The position numbers and the translations under genes were made by a program. Of a stretch of DNA of 20,196 bases, positions 7,567-15,443 are shown piece by piece. The stretch spans positions 1 to 20,196 of the forward strand of contig CAMYNZ010000008.1 in the NCBI GenBank assembly GCA_947259865.1. The letters are read 5' to 3'. The DNA is from an uncultured Desulfobacterales bacterium. Lineage in GTDB: Bacteria; Desulfobacterota; Desulfobacteria; Desulfobacterales; G020354645. The notes beneath the pieces were generated by a model. That model was given only the letters and a program-made list of their open reading frames with translations, was not told the origin of the DNA and ran no database searches. Position 1 is the first letter of the stretch; every line of letters begins with the position of its first letter.

Positions 7567-7701
7567 CTTCTAAGTTAAAAGCAATACTAGGGATTCAATT
7601 AAAGTGCACAAGCGGCTATGGAAACAAGCATTAATACTGTAACCCTAAATAGTCATAAAGTATTGTCCCAACGAATATTTTACTTTTAAAGGAAAACTGC
7701 C

Positions 7702-8808
7702 ATGCCCAAAATTAAGGTAGACTTGTCGGATGAGGTATATTTTCTTTCGATACTAAACGAGCACGGAAATATCGATGAAGCATTGGAACCTGATATACCG
7801 GAAGATCTTCTTTTCAAACTCCATCGCTATATGCTCCTGGGGCGCCGGTTCGACGAAAGGCTATTAAGTCTGCAACGGCAGGGGCGGATCGGAACATTTC
7901 CGCCGATATCCGGTCAGGAAGCTGCGCAACTGGGTGCGGCAGCTGCCTTGCGTCAATCGGACTGGATGGTGCCTTCATTTCGCGAGACCGCGGCGGAGTT
8001 GTGGCGAGGCCGAACTTTGGAAAGTGTTATCATCTACAACAACGGCTATAACGAGGGCGGGCGAATTTCTGAAGACCGTAACGACCTGCCGATTTCGGTG
8101 CCGGTTGGCTCGCAAATACTGCATGCCGTCGGCATAGGGTATGCAATCAAATACCGGCAGTCAGACGATGTGGCCATGACTTTTTTCGGGGACGGTGCAA
8201 CCTCTGAAGGTGATTTTCACGAAGGACTCAACTTTGCTGGTGTATTTCAAACCCCGGTAATTTTTGTCTGTCAAAATAACCAGTGGGCCATCTCGCTCCC
8301 CCGGTCAAAGCAAACCCGGTCAAAGACACTGGCTCAAAAAGCCCTGGCCTATGCCATACCGGGCATTCAGGTCGACGGCAATGATATTCTGGCAGTCTAT
8401 ACCGCTGCAAAAGAGGCTGTCGCCAGGGCCCGGTCCGGAGAGGGATCAACAATGATTGAATGTGTCACCTATCGCATGGCAGTACACACCACCGCAGATG
8501 ATCCCAAACGTTACCGCAGCGACCAGGAAGTAGAAGAGTGGCAAAAACGAGATCCATTGGTACGATTTCAAAAATACCTTAAAGATAAAGGCCTGCTCAC
8601 AGATGACGGGGTAGAATCTGCAGAGGCAGAGATCAAAGATCAAATTCAGGCGGCCGTCGATCGCGCCGAGGAAGAAACAAAGTCGCTGGGTGACCCGTTG
8701 GATATGTTCAATCACGCTTATGCCGAACTTCCGCCGCACTTGATTGAACAAAGAAACGCGCTGGCACGCGAATTGGAAGAACACCCAGAGGAGGAAATAC
8801 ATGGCTAA
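7702..8808 (+). CDS. pdhA: Pyruvate dehydrogenase E1 component, alpha subunit
   Basis: The 368-residue protein carries the thiamine-diphosphate/Mg2+ motif from G163-D-G-A-T-S-E-G-D-F to N192 (VCQNN). Regions typical of the alpha subunit of heterotetrameric pyruvate dehydrogenases are present, including ISGQEAAQLGAA at 69-80 and the phosphorylation-loop-like stretch HTTADDPKRYR. It decarboxylates pyruvate and forms hydroxyethyl-TDP together with the beta subunit. By remembered family comparison it is closer to PdhA than to branched-chain or acetoin E1, but substrate preference cannot be proved from sequence. The ATG follows AAAGGA at 7688-7693. The stop overlaps the beta-subunit start by 8 bases, implying translational coupling and equal production of the two chains. 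Confidence 0.9.
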   Translation: MPKIKVDLSDEVYFLSILNEHGNIDEALEPDIPEDLLFKLHRYMLLGRRFDERLLSLQRQGRIGTFPPISGQEAAQLGAAAALRQSDWMVPSFRETAAELWRGRTLESVIIYNNGYNEGGRISEDRNDLPISVPVGSQILHAVGIGYAIKYRQSDDVAMTFFGDGATSEGDFHEGLNFAGVFQTPVIFVCQNNQWAISLPRSKQTRSKTLAQKALAYAIPGIQVDGNDILAVYTAAKEAVARARSGEGSTMIECVTYRMAVHTTADDPKRYRSDQEVEEWQKRDPLVRFQKYLKDKGLLTDDGVESAEAEIKDQIQAAVDRAEEETKSLGDPLDMFNHAYAELPPHLIEQRNALARELEEHPEEEIHG

Positions 8809-9781
8809 AATGACGATGGTTCAAGCCATTAATCTTGCCCTGAGCCAGGAAATGGAAAAAGACGACCGGGTGCTGGTGCTGGGTGAAGATGTGGGAGTCG
8901 ACGGTGGTGTTTTCCGTGTAACTGACGGACTCATCGATAAATTTGGTGCTCAAAGAGTAATCGACACACCCCTGGCCGAATCCGCTATTGTCGGTATGTC
9001 TATCGGCATGGCTGTTTATGGGCTCCGACCCGTCTGTGAAATTCAGTTTTCCGGTTTCAGCTATCAAAACTTCCATCAAATTGAAAACCATGCGGCGCGT
9101 TTGCGGTGGCGCTCTCAGGGCCGTTTCCAGGTGCCGATGGTTCTCAGGACCCCTTACAGCGGTGGTGTGCGGGCTCTGGAACACCACTCTGAAAGTCGCG
9201 AGGCCTATTATGCCCATACACCGGGCATAAAAATGGTTATTCCATCTGGACCGCGTAACGCCAGAGCCTTATTAACTAGCGCCATCCGGGACCCGGATCC
9301 GGTAATTTTTTACGAATCCAAGGCCATCTACCGGGCATTCCGGGAAGAAGTTCCTGAAGAAGAGGAGACATTTCCGATAGGCACATCACAAATCGTCAGA
9401 GAGGGCAACGATCTTACCCTGATTTCTTATGGCACCATGATGCGCCCGACACTGGAGGCCGCTTCAATACTTCAGGAAGAGGATGGTATTGAAACAGACA
9501 TTATCGATCTGTTGACTATTTCACCGTTGGATGATTCTTTGTTCGTCCAATCGGTACACACAACCGGCAGAGCCGTGGTGATCCACGAGGCCCCCGGCAG
9601 CTTTGGACCGGGTGCTGAAGTCGTTTCTCGCATTATGGAAAAGGCGTTTTACTATCTTGAAGCCCCCATTGAGCGTGTTACCGGATATGACATTATTATA
9701 CCGCTCTTCATCCGCGAAAATAGTTACATCCCCAGCACCCGACGAATTGTGAGTGCGGCCAGAAGAGTATTAAGCATCTAA
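8801..9781 (+). CDS. pdhB: Pyruvate dehydrogenase E1 component, beta subunit
   Basis: This is a 326-residue transketolase-like pyrimidine-binding subunit. Visible landmarks are LGEDVG at 27-32, the TDP-activating Glu in DTPLAE (residue 60), and the active-site His stretch LEHHSES near 126-132. The C-terminal transketolase domain includes VVIHEAPGSFGPGAEV. It completes the alpha2beta2 E1 enzyme. ATG 8801 is chosen because a perfect AGGAGG (8789-8794) lies six bases upstream and the family begins at this point; an upstream ATG at 8744 would add 19 residues encoded by pdhA sequence. The start lies inside the end of pdhA in another frame. The E2 gene follows after 63 bases. Confidence 0.9.
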   Translation: MAKMTMVQAINLALSQEMEKDDRVLVLGEDVGVDGGVFRVTDGLIDKFGAQRVIDTPLAESAIVGMSIGMAVYGLRPVCEIQFSGFSYQNFHQIENHAARLRWRSQGRFQVPMVLRTPYSGGVRALEHHSESREAYYAHTPGIKMVIPSGPRNARALLTSAIRDPDPVIFYESKAIYRAFREEVPEEEETFPIGTSQIVREGNDLTLISYGTMMRPTLEAASILQEEDGIETDIIDLLTISPLDDSLFVQSVHTTGRAVVIHEAPGSFGPGAEVVSRIMEKAFYYLEAPIERVTGYDIIIPLFIRENSYIPSTRRIVSAARRVLSI

Positions 9782-9844
9782 ACTTCGCGTGTTTTGGTTA
9801 CCGCAAAAATCTATGGGTGTTGCGGTGTATTCCGGAGGATAAAT

Positions 9845-11116
9845 ATGGCCCGTGTTTTTAAATTGCCTGATTTGGGAGAAGGTATCCACGAAGGAGAGGT
9901 CATCGCTGTTCTGGTATCGGTCGGAGATGAAGTAAAAGAAGAAGACCCCATTCTGGAGGTTGAGACGGACAAAGCCTCGGTGGAAATACCTTCACCTTAT
10001 ACCGGTAAAGTGGAAGAAATTCTGGTTAAACCGGGTGATATTGTTAAGGTTGGCGATGTCTTGATCAAATTCAGCAATGGTGCGGCCGATGAAGAACAGC
10101 CGCAGAAGCATCCGGTAAAAGCGGTCGAGACCGCCAGCCCCACGGCTGCCTCAACCGGTAAGACCGGCCCTGTACCGGCTTCACCGGCCACAAGACGCCT
10201 GGCGCGCGAACGGGGCATCGATCTTCGTCAGGTTGCGCCTACCGGCCCGGGAGGATTGGTGACAGCCGAAGATGTTCGGACCTTTGCTGAAAAAGGCCAT
10301 AAAATCGATGAAGTCGCGGCCGGTGAAGCTATGCCTATCGTCGCAACCGCTCCCTTCTCGGTGCCGGCTGCGACGCTGCCTGATTTTTCAAAATGGGGGC
10401 CGGTCGAGCGCATGCCGTTGCGGTCCATTCGAAGGGCAACAGCCAAGCGGATGGCCCTGGCCTGGTCGCAAATACCGCATGTTTCCAGCCAGGATGATGT
10501 GGACGTAACCAAACTGGAATTACTTCGCCGGCGACACAAAAACGATATAGAAGCTCAAGGCGGGAAACTAAGCCTAACCGCATATGCCGTTAAAGCCGTG
10601 GCGGCGGCCCTTAAAAAATTTCCGAATTTCAATGTTTCGGTCGATACGGCCAGCGGTGAAATCGTACGCAAAGGGTATTATCATATCGGCGTTGCCGCTA
10701 ATACTGAAGATGGCCTTATCGTACCGGTTATTCGGGACGCCGATCGCAAGAGCATCACCCAAATTTCAATCGAATTAAATGAACTCGTACAAAAAACCCG
10801 GGAGCGAAAAGTAAGTCTTTCTGAATTGCAGGGTGGCACCTTTACGATCACCAATATCGGTGCGGCCGGCGGCAGGGGACATTTTGCGCCGATTATCAAC
10901 TACCCCGAGGTGGCCATCCTCGGGCTGAGTGCCGCACGGATGAAACCGGTAGTCGTAAAAAAGGATGCCACCGGATATGAAATCGTACCCCGGCTCATAA
11001 TGCCGGTTGTACTGAGCATCGATCACCGGGTTCTGGATGGGGCGGATTCAACCCGGTTTTTAGAATTTTTCAGAATTGCATTGGAAGATCCCGGAAATCT
11101 TCTCATGGCAATCTAA
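9845..11116 (+). CDS. pdhC: Dihydrolipoamide acetyltransferase (E2) of pyruvate dehydrogenase
   Basis: The 423 residues have the classic E2 layout. There is one lipoyl domain (about 2-78) with the lipoylated lysine K43 in ETDKASVE, then a proline/alanine-rich linker. A peripheral subunit-binding domain follows (about 112-147, SPATRRLARERGIDLRQV), then a second linker. The catalytic domain (about 190-423) ends with the active-site motif H394-R-V-L-D398-G. It transfers acetyl groups from E1 to CoA and forms the core of the complex. The start at 9845 is supported by GGAGG at 9834-9838, and the lipoyl fold begins immediately; an in-frame ATG at 9794 would add 17 residues unlike the family. The single lipoyl domain resembles Gram-positive and mitochondrial-type complexes rather than the multi-lipoyl enterobacterial AceF. 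Confidence 0.9.
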   Translation: MARVFKLPDLGEGIHEGEVIAVLVSVGDEVKEEDPILEVETDKASVEIPSPYTGKVEEILVKPGDIVKVGDVLIKFSNGAADEEQPQKHPVKAVETASPTAASTGKTGPVPASPATRRLARERGIDLRQVAPTGPGGLVTAEDVRTFAEKGHKIDEVAAGEAMPIVATAPFSVPAATLPDFSKWGPVERMPLRSIRRATAKRMALAWSQIPHVSSQDDVDVTKLELLRRRHKNDIEAQGGKLSLTAYAVKAVAAALKKFPNFNVSVDTASGEIVRKGYYHIGVAANTEDGLIVPVIRDADRKSITQISIELNELVQKTRERKVSLSELQGGTFTITNIGAAGGRGHFAPIINYPEVAILGLSAARMKPVVVKKDATGYEIVPRLIMPVVLSIDHRVLDGADSTRFLEFFRIALEDPGNLLMAI

Positions 11117-11132
11117 ACAGGGGATGTAACCC

Positions 11133-12560
11133 ATGGTAATGGGAGAGTTGACCCAGGAAACAGAAGTTCTGGTAATCGGCGGAGGACCGGGAGGTTATGC
11201 GGCTGCTTTCCGGGCGGCAGATCTGGGTATGGATGTGACCCTGGTTGATATCGCCGATCGGCCCGGAGGTGTTTGCCTATTTCGGGGCTGCATTCCATCC
11301 AAAACCTTCTTACACTTATCAGAGTTGATTCATGACGCCGCCCATGCGGAAACGCTCGGTATTCGTTTCAGTGCTCCCGAAATTGATCTGGAGGCAATCC
11401 GCACCTGGAAAGACAAAGTGGTCGACAAACTGGCCAACGGTTTGGTGAATCTCAGTGATCACCGGGGAATTCAGCGTGTGAGAGGACGGGCCGTATTTGA
11501 AGCACCGGACAGAGTCAGGATGCACCAATCAGAAATCGGGCACATCAAGTTTCGATACGCCGTATTGGCTACCGGATCCCATCCCATACCCTTTCCGGGT
11601 GTCACATTCAAAAAAGATGGACGTATAATGAATTCAACGGGTGCCCTGCGGCTGGTCGATGTTCCTGCTTCTTTGTTAATCGTTGGCGGGGGGTATGTGG
11701 GACTGGAGCTGGGAACGGTCTATGCGGCATTGGGGAGCCGGGTCAGTGTGGTCGAATTGGGCGACAGGCTTTTACCCGGCGTGGATGGTGATCTGGTAAA
11801 ACCCCTGCAGCGACGCCTGGAAGGATTATTTGAAACCATCACCTTAAACACCCGGGTCAGCGATTTGAAAGAAAATGATAGCAATGTTGACGTTAGTTTT
11901 GATGGTCAGGCCGATAAAGCGGTCCAGTCCTACGATCGCGTGCTCATTGCAATCGGAAGACAACCGAATACAAATGACCTTGGCCTGCAGAACATCGGCG
12001 TCAAAACAGATGAACGCGGCTTTGTTGTGGTCGACGAACAGCAACGGTCCACAGCTAAAAAAATCTTTGCCGTCGGAGATGTCATCGGTGGCATGATGCT
12101 GGCACATAAAGCGACCCACGAAGGCAAAGTAGCTGCAGAGGTTATTGCCGGCAAACCATCGGCCTTTGATGTGCGTGCCATACCTGCGGTGGTCTACACC
12201 GATCCTCAAATTGCATATTGTGGTCTCACGGAGGAACAGGCACACAAAGAAAACCGCAGGGTCGAGGTGAATCGTTTCCCCTGGAAGGCCTCGGGGCGGG
12301 CATTAACAATGGATGCCCCCGAGGGGCTTACAAAGATGATCATCGATCCGGAAACCGAACGGATTCTGGGGGTGGGGGTCGTTGGAAGAGACGCAGAAGG
12401 AATCATATCCGAAGGGGTTTTAGCGATCGAGATGGGGGCCCTGGCAGATGACGTTGCCTTAAGCATCCATCCCCACCCGACGCTTTCGGAAACAGAAGGT
12501 GAGGCGGCGGAAATCTTCCTGGGCACGGCCACGCATGTACTTCCCAAAAAGAAAAATTGA
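11133..12560 (+). CDS. lpdA: Dihydrolipoamide dehydrogenase (E3)
   Basis: This 475-residue flavoprotein disulfide reductase has an N-terminal FAD-binding GGGPGG at 16-21 and the redox-active disulfide C48-x4-C53 (CLFRGCIPSK). It has a second Rossmann motif (VGGGYVGLELG), a FAD-contacting FAVGD segment, and the C-terminal dimer-domain active site H448-P-T-L-S-E453. It reoxidises dihydrolipoyl groups of E2 and reduces NAD+. The spacer inside the redox motif is L-F-R-G instead of the common L-N-V/R-G, a small variation that keeps both cysteines. The gene lies 16 bases after E2, with GGGG at 11120-11123 as a weak Shine-Dalgarno for ATG 11133. It is the last gene of the operon and could also serve other 2-oxoacid dehydrogenases. 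Confidence 0.9.
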   Translation: MVMGELTQETEVLVIGGGPGGYAAAFRAADLGMDVTLVDIADRPGGVCLFRGCIPSKTFLHLSELIHDAAHAETLGIRFSAPEIDLEAIRTWKDKVVDKLANGLVNLSDHRGIQRVRGRAVFEAPDRVRMHQSEIGHIKFRYAVLATGSHPIPFPGVTFKKDGRIMNSTGALRLVDVPASLLIVGGGYVGLELGTVYAALGSRVSVVELGDRLLPGVDGDLVKPLQRRLEGLFETITLNTRVSDLKENDSNVDVSFDGQADKAVQSYDRVLIAIGRQPNTNDLGLQNIGVKTDERGFVVVDEQQRSTAKKIFAVGDVIGGMMLAHKATHEGKVAAEVIAGKPSAFDVRAIPAVVYTDPQIAYCGLTEEQAHKENRRVEVNRFPWKASGRALTMDAPEGLTKMIIDPETERILGVGVVGRDAEGIISEGVLAIEMGALADDVALSIHPHPTLSETEGEAAEIFLGTATHVLPKKKN

Positions 12561-12596
12561 CGGCTCTGCATCTGCGCTTTTTACAAAGCCGTCAAT
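12556..12596. terminator. Hairpin between the pyruvate dehydrogenase operon and superoxide dismutase gene
   Basis: ATTGACGGCT at 12556-12565 is perfectly complementary to AGCCGTCAAT at 12587-12596, giving a 10-bp stem with a 21-base loop. It overlaps the last codons of lpdA and lies between convergent genes. No clear T-run follows on either strand, so a classic intrinsic terminator is not certain. Confidence 0.45.
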
Positions 12597-12640
12597 CTTG
12601 TACTGATTGTTGGCCGGTTAGTCCCGCCGTTAAACAATAA

Positions 12641-13243
12641 TTATTGCGCGGCTTTGAAGTTTTGGTTGACTTTCTCCCAGTTGATCACTTCAAAAAACGC
12701 ACTGATGTATTCCGGACGACGATTCTGATATGTCAAGTAGTAGGCATGCTCCCAGACATCCAGACCCAGTATGGGTGTTTTGCCCCGACTCAATGGACTG
12801 TCCTGATTGGGGGTCGTCATAATTTCGAGTTTACCGTTGTCCACCACCAGCCAGGCCCAACCGCTCCCGAACAGCAATGCGGCTGCGGTTGAAAATTCTT
12901 CTTTGAATTTTTCAAATTCACCAAATCCGGAATTGATCGCTCCGGCGACGGCACCATCAACACTTACCCCTTTTTTCAGCAGCGGCCAGAAAAATGAGTG
13001 ATTCACATGGCCCCCGCCGTGATTTCTGACGGCTGTTCGGATTTTTTCCGGAACCGAATCCAGTTGCTTTACTAACTCAACCACACTGAACTGCTGCAAA
13101 TCGTCGTGCCCCTCTATGGCGGCATTCAATTTGTCAACATAGGTCTGGTGGTGCTTGGTGTGATGAATACGCATGGTTTGTTCATCGATATATGGTTCCA
13201 ATGCATCATATGCATAGGGTAACTCCGGTAATGTATGGATCAT
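12641..13243 (-). CDS. sodA: Superoxide dismutase, Mn/Fe family (Mn-type signature)
   Basis: The 200-residue protein is a full-length Mn/Fe superoxide dismutase with all four metal ligands: H27 (MRIHHTKHH), H82 (VNHSFFW), D162 and H166 (LDVWEHAYY). Residues that tend to separate the two metal types favour manganese: GGGHVNHS before the second ligand, and Q147 in PNQDSPL rather than the Fe-type Gln nearer residue 70. Cambialistic use remains possible. There is no signal peptide, so it acts in the cytoplasm. AGGAGG (complement of 13250-13255) sits six bases before the ATG, and a TATAAT lies further upstream, so it is probably transcribed alone. It detoxifies superoxide, which is relevant for an anaerobe or microaerophile meeting oxygen. 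Confidence 0.93.
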   Translation of the reverse strand: MIHTLPELPYAYDALEPYIDEQTMRIHHTKHHQTYVDKLNAAIEGHDDLQQFSVVELVKQLDSVPEKIRTAVRNHGGGHVNHSFFWPLLKKGVSVDGAVAGAINSGFGEFEKFKEEFSTAAALLFGSGWAWLVVDNGKLEIMTTPNQDSPLSRGKTPILGLDVWEHAYYLTYQNRRPEYISAFFEVINWEKVNQNFKAAQ

Positions 13244-13289
13244 AATGTACCTCCTGATATATTAACAATCGCGGCAAAACCTAAGATTG

Positions 13290-13295
13290 ATTATA
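13290..13295 (-). promoter_or_regulatory. sodA: Consensus -10 box for the superoxide dismutase gene
   Basis: On the minus strand this reads TATAAT, a perfect -10, about 45 bases from the start codon and 34 bases from the Shine-Dalgarno. The hexamer 17 bases upstream (AGTATT) is a poor -35, so expression may need an activator. Confidence 0.4.
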
Positions 13296-13365
13296 GCCTC
13301 ATTTTTTTATTAAATACTCGTCTAAGATTCACAAATTCACCAATTCGCCTGATAATCTAAATCTA

Positions 13366-13533
13366 ATGGTACAGCAATCAAACGCCTCAATGCATGCACA
13401 TATATTATCTAAAGATATAATTACTGTTTCCGGATATTTCAACGGTAGTTACGGTCTAATTGCCGTATTTAATACATACCTTTTTGTTGATCTGGGCCTG
13501 GATAAAATGATAGAAGTGGCTTCAAAGCATTAA
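13366..13533 (+). CDS. Possible 55-codon small ORF or gene remnant
   Basis: ATG 13366 opens a 55-codon frame ending at TAA 13531-13533. The frame is actually open from 13297, giving about 78 uninterrupted codons. The predicted peptide has a central hydrophobic stretch (about residues 31-45: LIAVFNTYLFVDLGL) and an acidic/basic tail; I recognise no family. No Shine-Dalgarno is visible. It could be a small membrane-associated peptide, a decayed gene fragment or chance. It ends 38 bases before the aminotransferase start, so it could at most be a leader of that gene. Confidence 0.2.
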   Translation: MVQQSNASMHAHILSKDIITVSGYFNGSYGLIAVFNTYLFVDLGLDKMIEVASKH

Positions 13534-13571
13534 AGCCAATTTTATTATCTAAATACGAGGTATAAGACGCC

Positions 13572-14702
13572 ATGCAAATCACCCAGCTTGATATCCCGGA
13601 GGGTTTGATTGATTTTGGTATCGGACAACCGGCACTATCCCTGCTTCCGGTAAAAATATTGCGGCAGGCTGCCGAACACCGTCTGAAACAGGGAGATCCC
13701 TCGATACTGCAATACGGAACCGAGCCGGGAAACGGTTATTTTCGATTGGCACTGTCTGAATTTCTGAGCGATGGATACAGAATGTCCGTCAGTGCCGACC
13801 AGCTTTTTATTACTTCCGGTGCAACCCAGGGGCTTAATTTAATCTGCACCTATTTTGCCAGATCCGGGGATACAATTTTTGTTGAAGAACCCAGCTACTT
13901 TCTGGCACTTCATCTCTTTAAAGACCGCCGGCTCAAGGTAATAAGTCTGCCGGTAGATAATGACGGTCTTATCATTGAGGCCCTGGAAGAAAAACTGGAC
14001 AGGCACAAAGCGGCTTTTCTATATACCGTGCCGACGTTTCACAACCCATCAACCGTTACGCTCTCTGCTGATCGCCGTGACAGACTGGTACGTCTGAGTG
14101 AAAAACACAATTTTTATATAATTGCCGACGAAGTATATCAATTGCTGGCTTACACCGTGACACCGCCGCCGCCCATGATGACCTATGATAACTCCGGAAC
14201 TGTCCTCTCGCTGGGTTCTTTTTCCAAAATACTGGCCCCGGGCCTGCGTCTGGGCTGGATTCAGGCAAAACCGACCCTTTTCAACAAGTTAAAACAAAGC
14301 GGACTGCTGTTGAGTGGCGGGGGGCTGAATCCTTTTACCTCCGGCATCGTTCAAAGTGTTCTGGAGCTTGGTTTACAGCACGATCATCTGGAGCACCTGA
14401 GGCGGGTTTATGGAGAGCGGTCTGAAAAATTGAGCGCCGCTTTGCGTGAGCATCTACCGGCTGGAGCAGACTTTCCCGAACCCCGGGGAGGATTTTTTAT
14501 CTGGCTGCGTTTAGCGGGAGATTTAGATGCAAAGTCATTTTGCAGCAAAGCCCGCAAACAAAACCTTGATTTTCAGCCGGGCATACATTTTTCCAGCAGG
14601 CAGGGTTTGCGAAATTATCTGCGATTAAGCTTCAGCTATTATGATATCGAGGATTTATGTGAAGGTATTAAACGTCTGGTAAAAATTTTTTCCCTTGATT
14701 AG
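13572..14702 (+). CDS. PLP-dependent aminotransferase (class I/II, fold type I)
   Basis: The 376-residue enzyme has the aspartate-aminotransferase fold and resembles the 2-aminoadipate/MocR-associated aminotransferase group. The PLP-binding lysine is K219 in SLGSFSKILAPGLRLGW, which also supplies R226. D186 (IIADEVY) should contact the pyridine nitrogen, N158 (FHNPS) the PLP hydroxyl, and R351 (NYLRLSF) the substrate carboxylate. It begins directly with the catalytic domain and has no GntR-like DNA-binding part, so it is a metabolic enzyme rather than a MocR regulator. Substrate is unknown; 2-aminoadipate, aromatic or branched amino acids are all plausible. GAGG at 13557-13560 precedes ATG 13572 by 11 bases. 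Repeat tracts lie on both sides, and the gene appears monocistronic. Confidence 0.85.
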   Translation: MQITQLDIPEGLIDFGIGQPALSLLPVKILRQAAEHRLKQGDPSILQYGTEPGNGYFRLALSEFLSDGYRMSVSADQLFITSGATQGLNLICTYFARSGDTIFVEEPSYFLALHLFKDRRLKVISLPVDNDGLIIEALEEKLDRHKAAFLYTVPTFHNPSTVTLSADRRDRLVRLSEKHNFYIIADEVYQLLAYTVTPPPPMMTYDNSGTVLSLGSFSKILAPGLRLGWIQAKPTLFNKLKQSGLLLSGGGLNPFTSGIVQSVLELGLQHDHLEHLRRVYGERSEKLSAALREHLPAGADFPEPRGGFFIWLRLAGDLDAKSFCSKARKQNLDFQPGIHFSSRQGLRNYLRLSFSYYDIEDLCEGIKRLVKIFSLD

Positions 14703-14832
14703 TTTAGTTGGTTTTATTGGTTGAATTGGTTATGATAGCAGAACTGCTCTCCTTGGCTTGACTGAAATCCGTCCAGCCAATTCAACTAATTCAACCAATT
14801 TAACAAATCCAACTGATTCAACCATTCAAACC
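14703..14832. repeat. Inverted pair of degenerate 9-base tandem repeats
   Basis: From 14779 to 14832 six consecutive 9-base units can be laid out: AATTCAACT, AATTCAACC, AATTTAACA, AATCCAACT, GATTCAACC, ATTCAAACC. Upstream, 14703-14731 carries the complement of the same units (reverse strand AATTCAACC, AATAAAACC), so the two tracts form a large imperfect hairpin around about 45 bases. It starts immediately after the aminotransferase stop and may serve as a terminator. It is not a CRISPR: the units are contiguous without spacers. Confidence 0.65.
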
Positions 14833-14878
14833 CGGTTTAACCCATCAAACGGTGCTACAGGTCCGCGATCCCGTACAT

Positions 14879-15370
14879 TTATAACAGGTTTAAAATAAAC
14901 TTTTGTTCTTTGACCCGGGTTCCCCATTGCGTGCCCGCATGTACTTCTGCAAGCGTGAAATCAAACTTTTCATAAAGATGTCGGGCGGCATCGAGACCCT
15001 CAAAAGTCCACAGGTAAACCCGGGGATAGTTTTTTTTTGTACAAAAGCCAACAGCGGTTTCCATCAGCTTATTGCCAAAGCCGCGGCCCCGCAGCTTTGA
15101 TGATATAATAAACCACCGCAGATGGGCGCCTTCTGATCCAGCTTTGATGCCGTCAATAGCAATGGCGCCTTCAACCCGGCCGTTACGGCAGGCCGTCCAA
15201 AACCCGTCAGCTGCTTTATCAAACCGGCTTAAAAATTCCGACATCTCCGTCGCTACTTTGGCTTCAAAATACAGACCGAAATTCCAGTGGCGGGCGTAAT
15301 AGGTTGCATGTAACTCGGCGACACGGCCGATCGCCCCCGGAATGTAACCGGATATTTCAATTTCACTCAT
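14879..15370 (-). CDS. GNAT-family N-acetyltransferase
   Basis: This is a 163-residue single GNAT domain. The acetyl-CoA pyrophosphate-binding motif A is R94-G-R-G-F-G-N100, preceded by the strand LRWFIIS. Downstream are the motif-B-like stretch VYLWTFEGLDAARHLYEKF and a C-terminal QWGTRVKEQKF signature. I associate the latter with the acetyltransferase half of MarR-GNAT fusions, here without the MarR half. It should transfer an acetyl group to a small-molecule or peptide amine; the acceptor is unknown. ATG 15370 is preferred over a GTG at 15412 because GGGGGAG (complement of 15376-15382) lies five bases upstream and the fold begins here. It lies 73 bases after the arginase-like gene on the same strand and may be co-transcribed. 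Confidence 0.8.
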   Translation of the reverse strand: MSEIEISGYIPGAIGRVAELHATYYARHWNFGLYFEAKVATEMSEFLSRFDKAADGFWTACRNGRVEGAIAIDGIKAGSEGAHLRWFIISSKLRGRGFGNKLMETAVGFCTKKNYPRVYLWTFEGLDAARHLYEKFDFTLAEVHAGTQWGTRVKEQKFILNLL

Positions 15371-15443
15371 AACCGCTCCCCCACCCTCGACAAATTTTTT
15401 AATATTCGTCACACTTCATAAATCCTGACGCTCACCGAATATG

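Larger units (their letters stand above)
7153..7701. other. Divergent intergenic region between acyl-CoA dehydrogenase and pyruvate dehydrogenase genes
   Basis: About 550 A/T-rich bases without a convincing gene. It holds the acyl-CoA dehydrogenase ribosome-binding site (7159-7163), a near-perfect palindrome TTTACTCAGTAAA at 7444-7456, and a further TTTACT half-site at 7420-7425. It also holds a sigma70-like promoter (7537-7566), a long-range inverted repeat (7554-7565 with 7632-7644), and the pdhA Shine-Dalgarno AAAGGA at 7688-7693. A 75-codon plus-strand frame at 7164-7391 looks fortuitous. Confidence 0.6.
13244..13571. other. Intergenic region between superoxide dismutase and aminotransferase genes
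   Basis: This A/T-rich 328-base stretch contains the superoxide dismutase promoter and Shine-Dalgarno (13250-13295), and a degenerate short repeat (GATTCACAAATTCACCAATT, 13326-13345) resembling the 9-base repeats after the aminotransferase gene. It also contains a short open frame at 13366-13533 and the aminotransferase ribosome-binding site GAGG at 13557-13560. A TATTAT at 13543-13548 is a possible -10 for the aminotransferase, with only a weak TTCAAA at 13521-13526 as -35. Confidence 0.5.

Noticed and set aside
8708..9217. 169-codon minus-strand frame across the E1 alpha/beta junction
   Set aside because: Antisense to two genes with intact catalytic motifs; a by-product of codon composition.
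11844..12245. 133-codon minus-strand frame inside the E3 gene
   Set aside because: Antisense to dihydrolipoamide dehydrogenase with no signals of its own.
13572..14702. MocR-type transcription regulator
   Set aside because: The protein starts directly with the aminotransferase domain and has no N-terminal winged helix.
14779..14832. CRISPR array
   Set aside because: The 9-base units are contiguous, too short and have no spacers; no cas genes are nearby.
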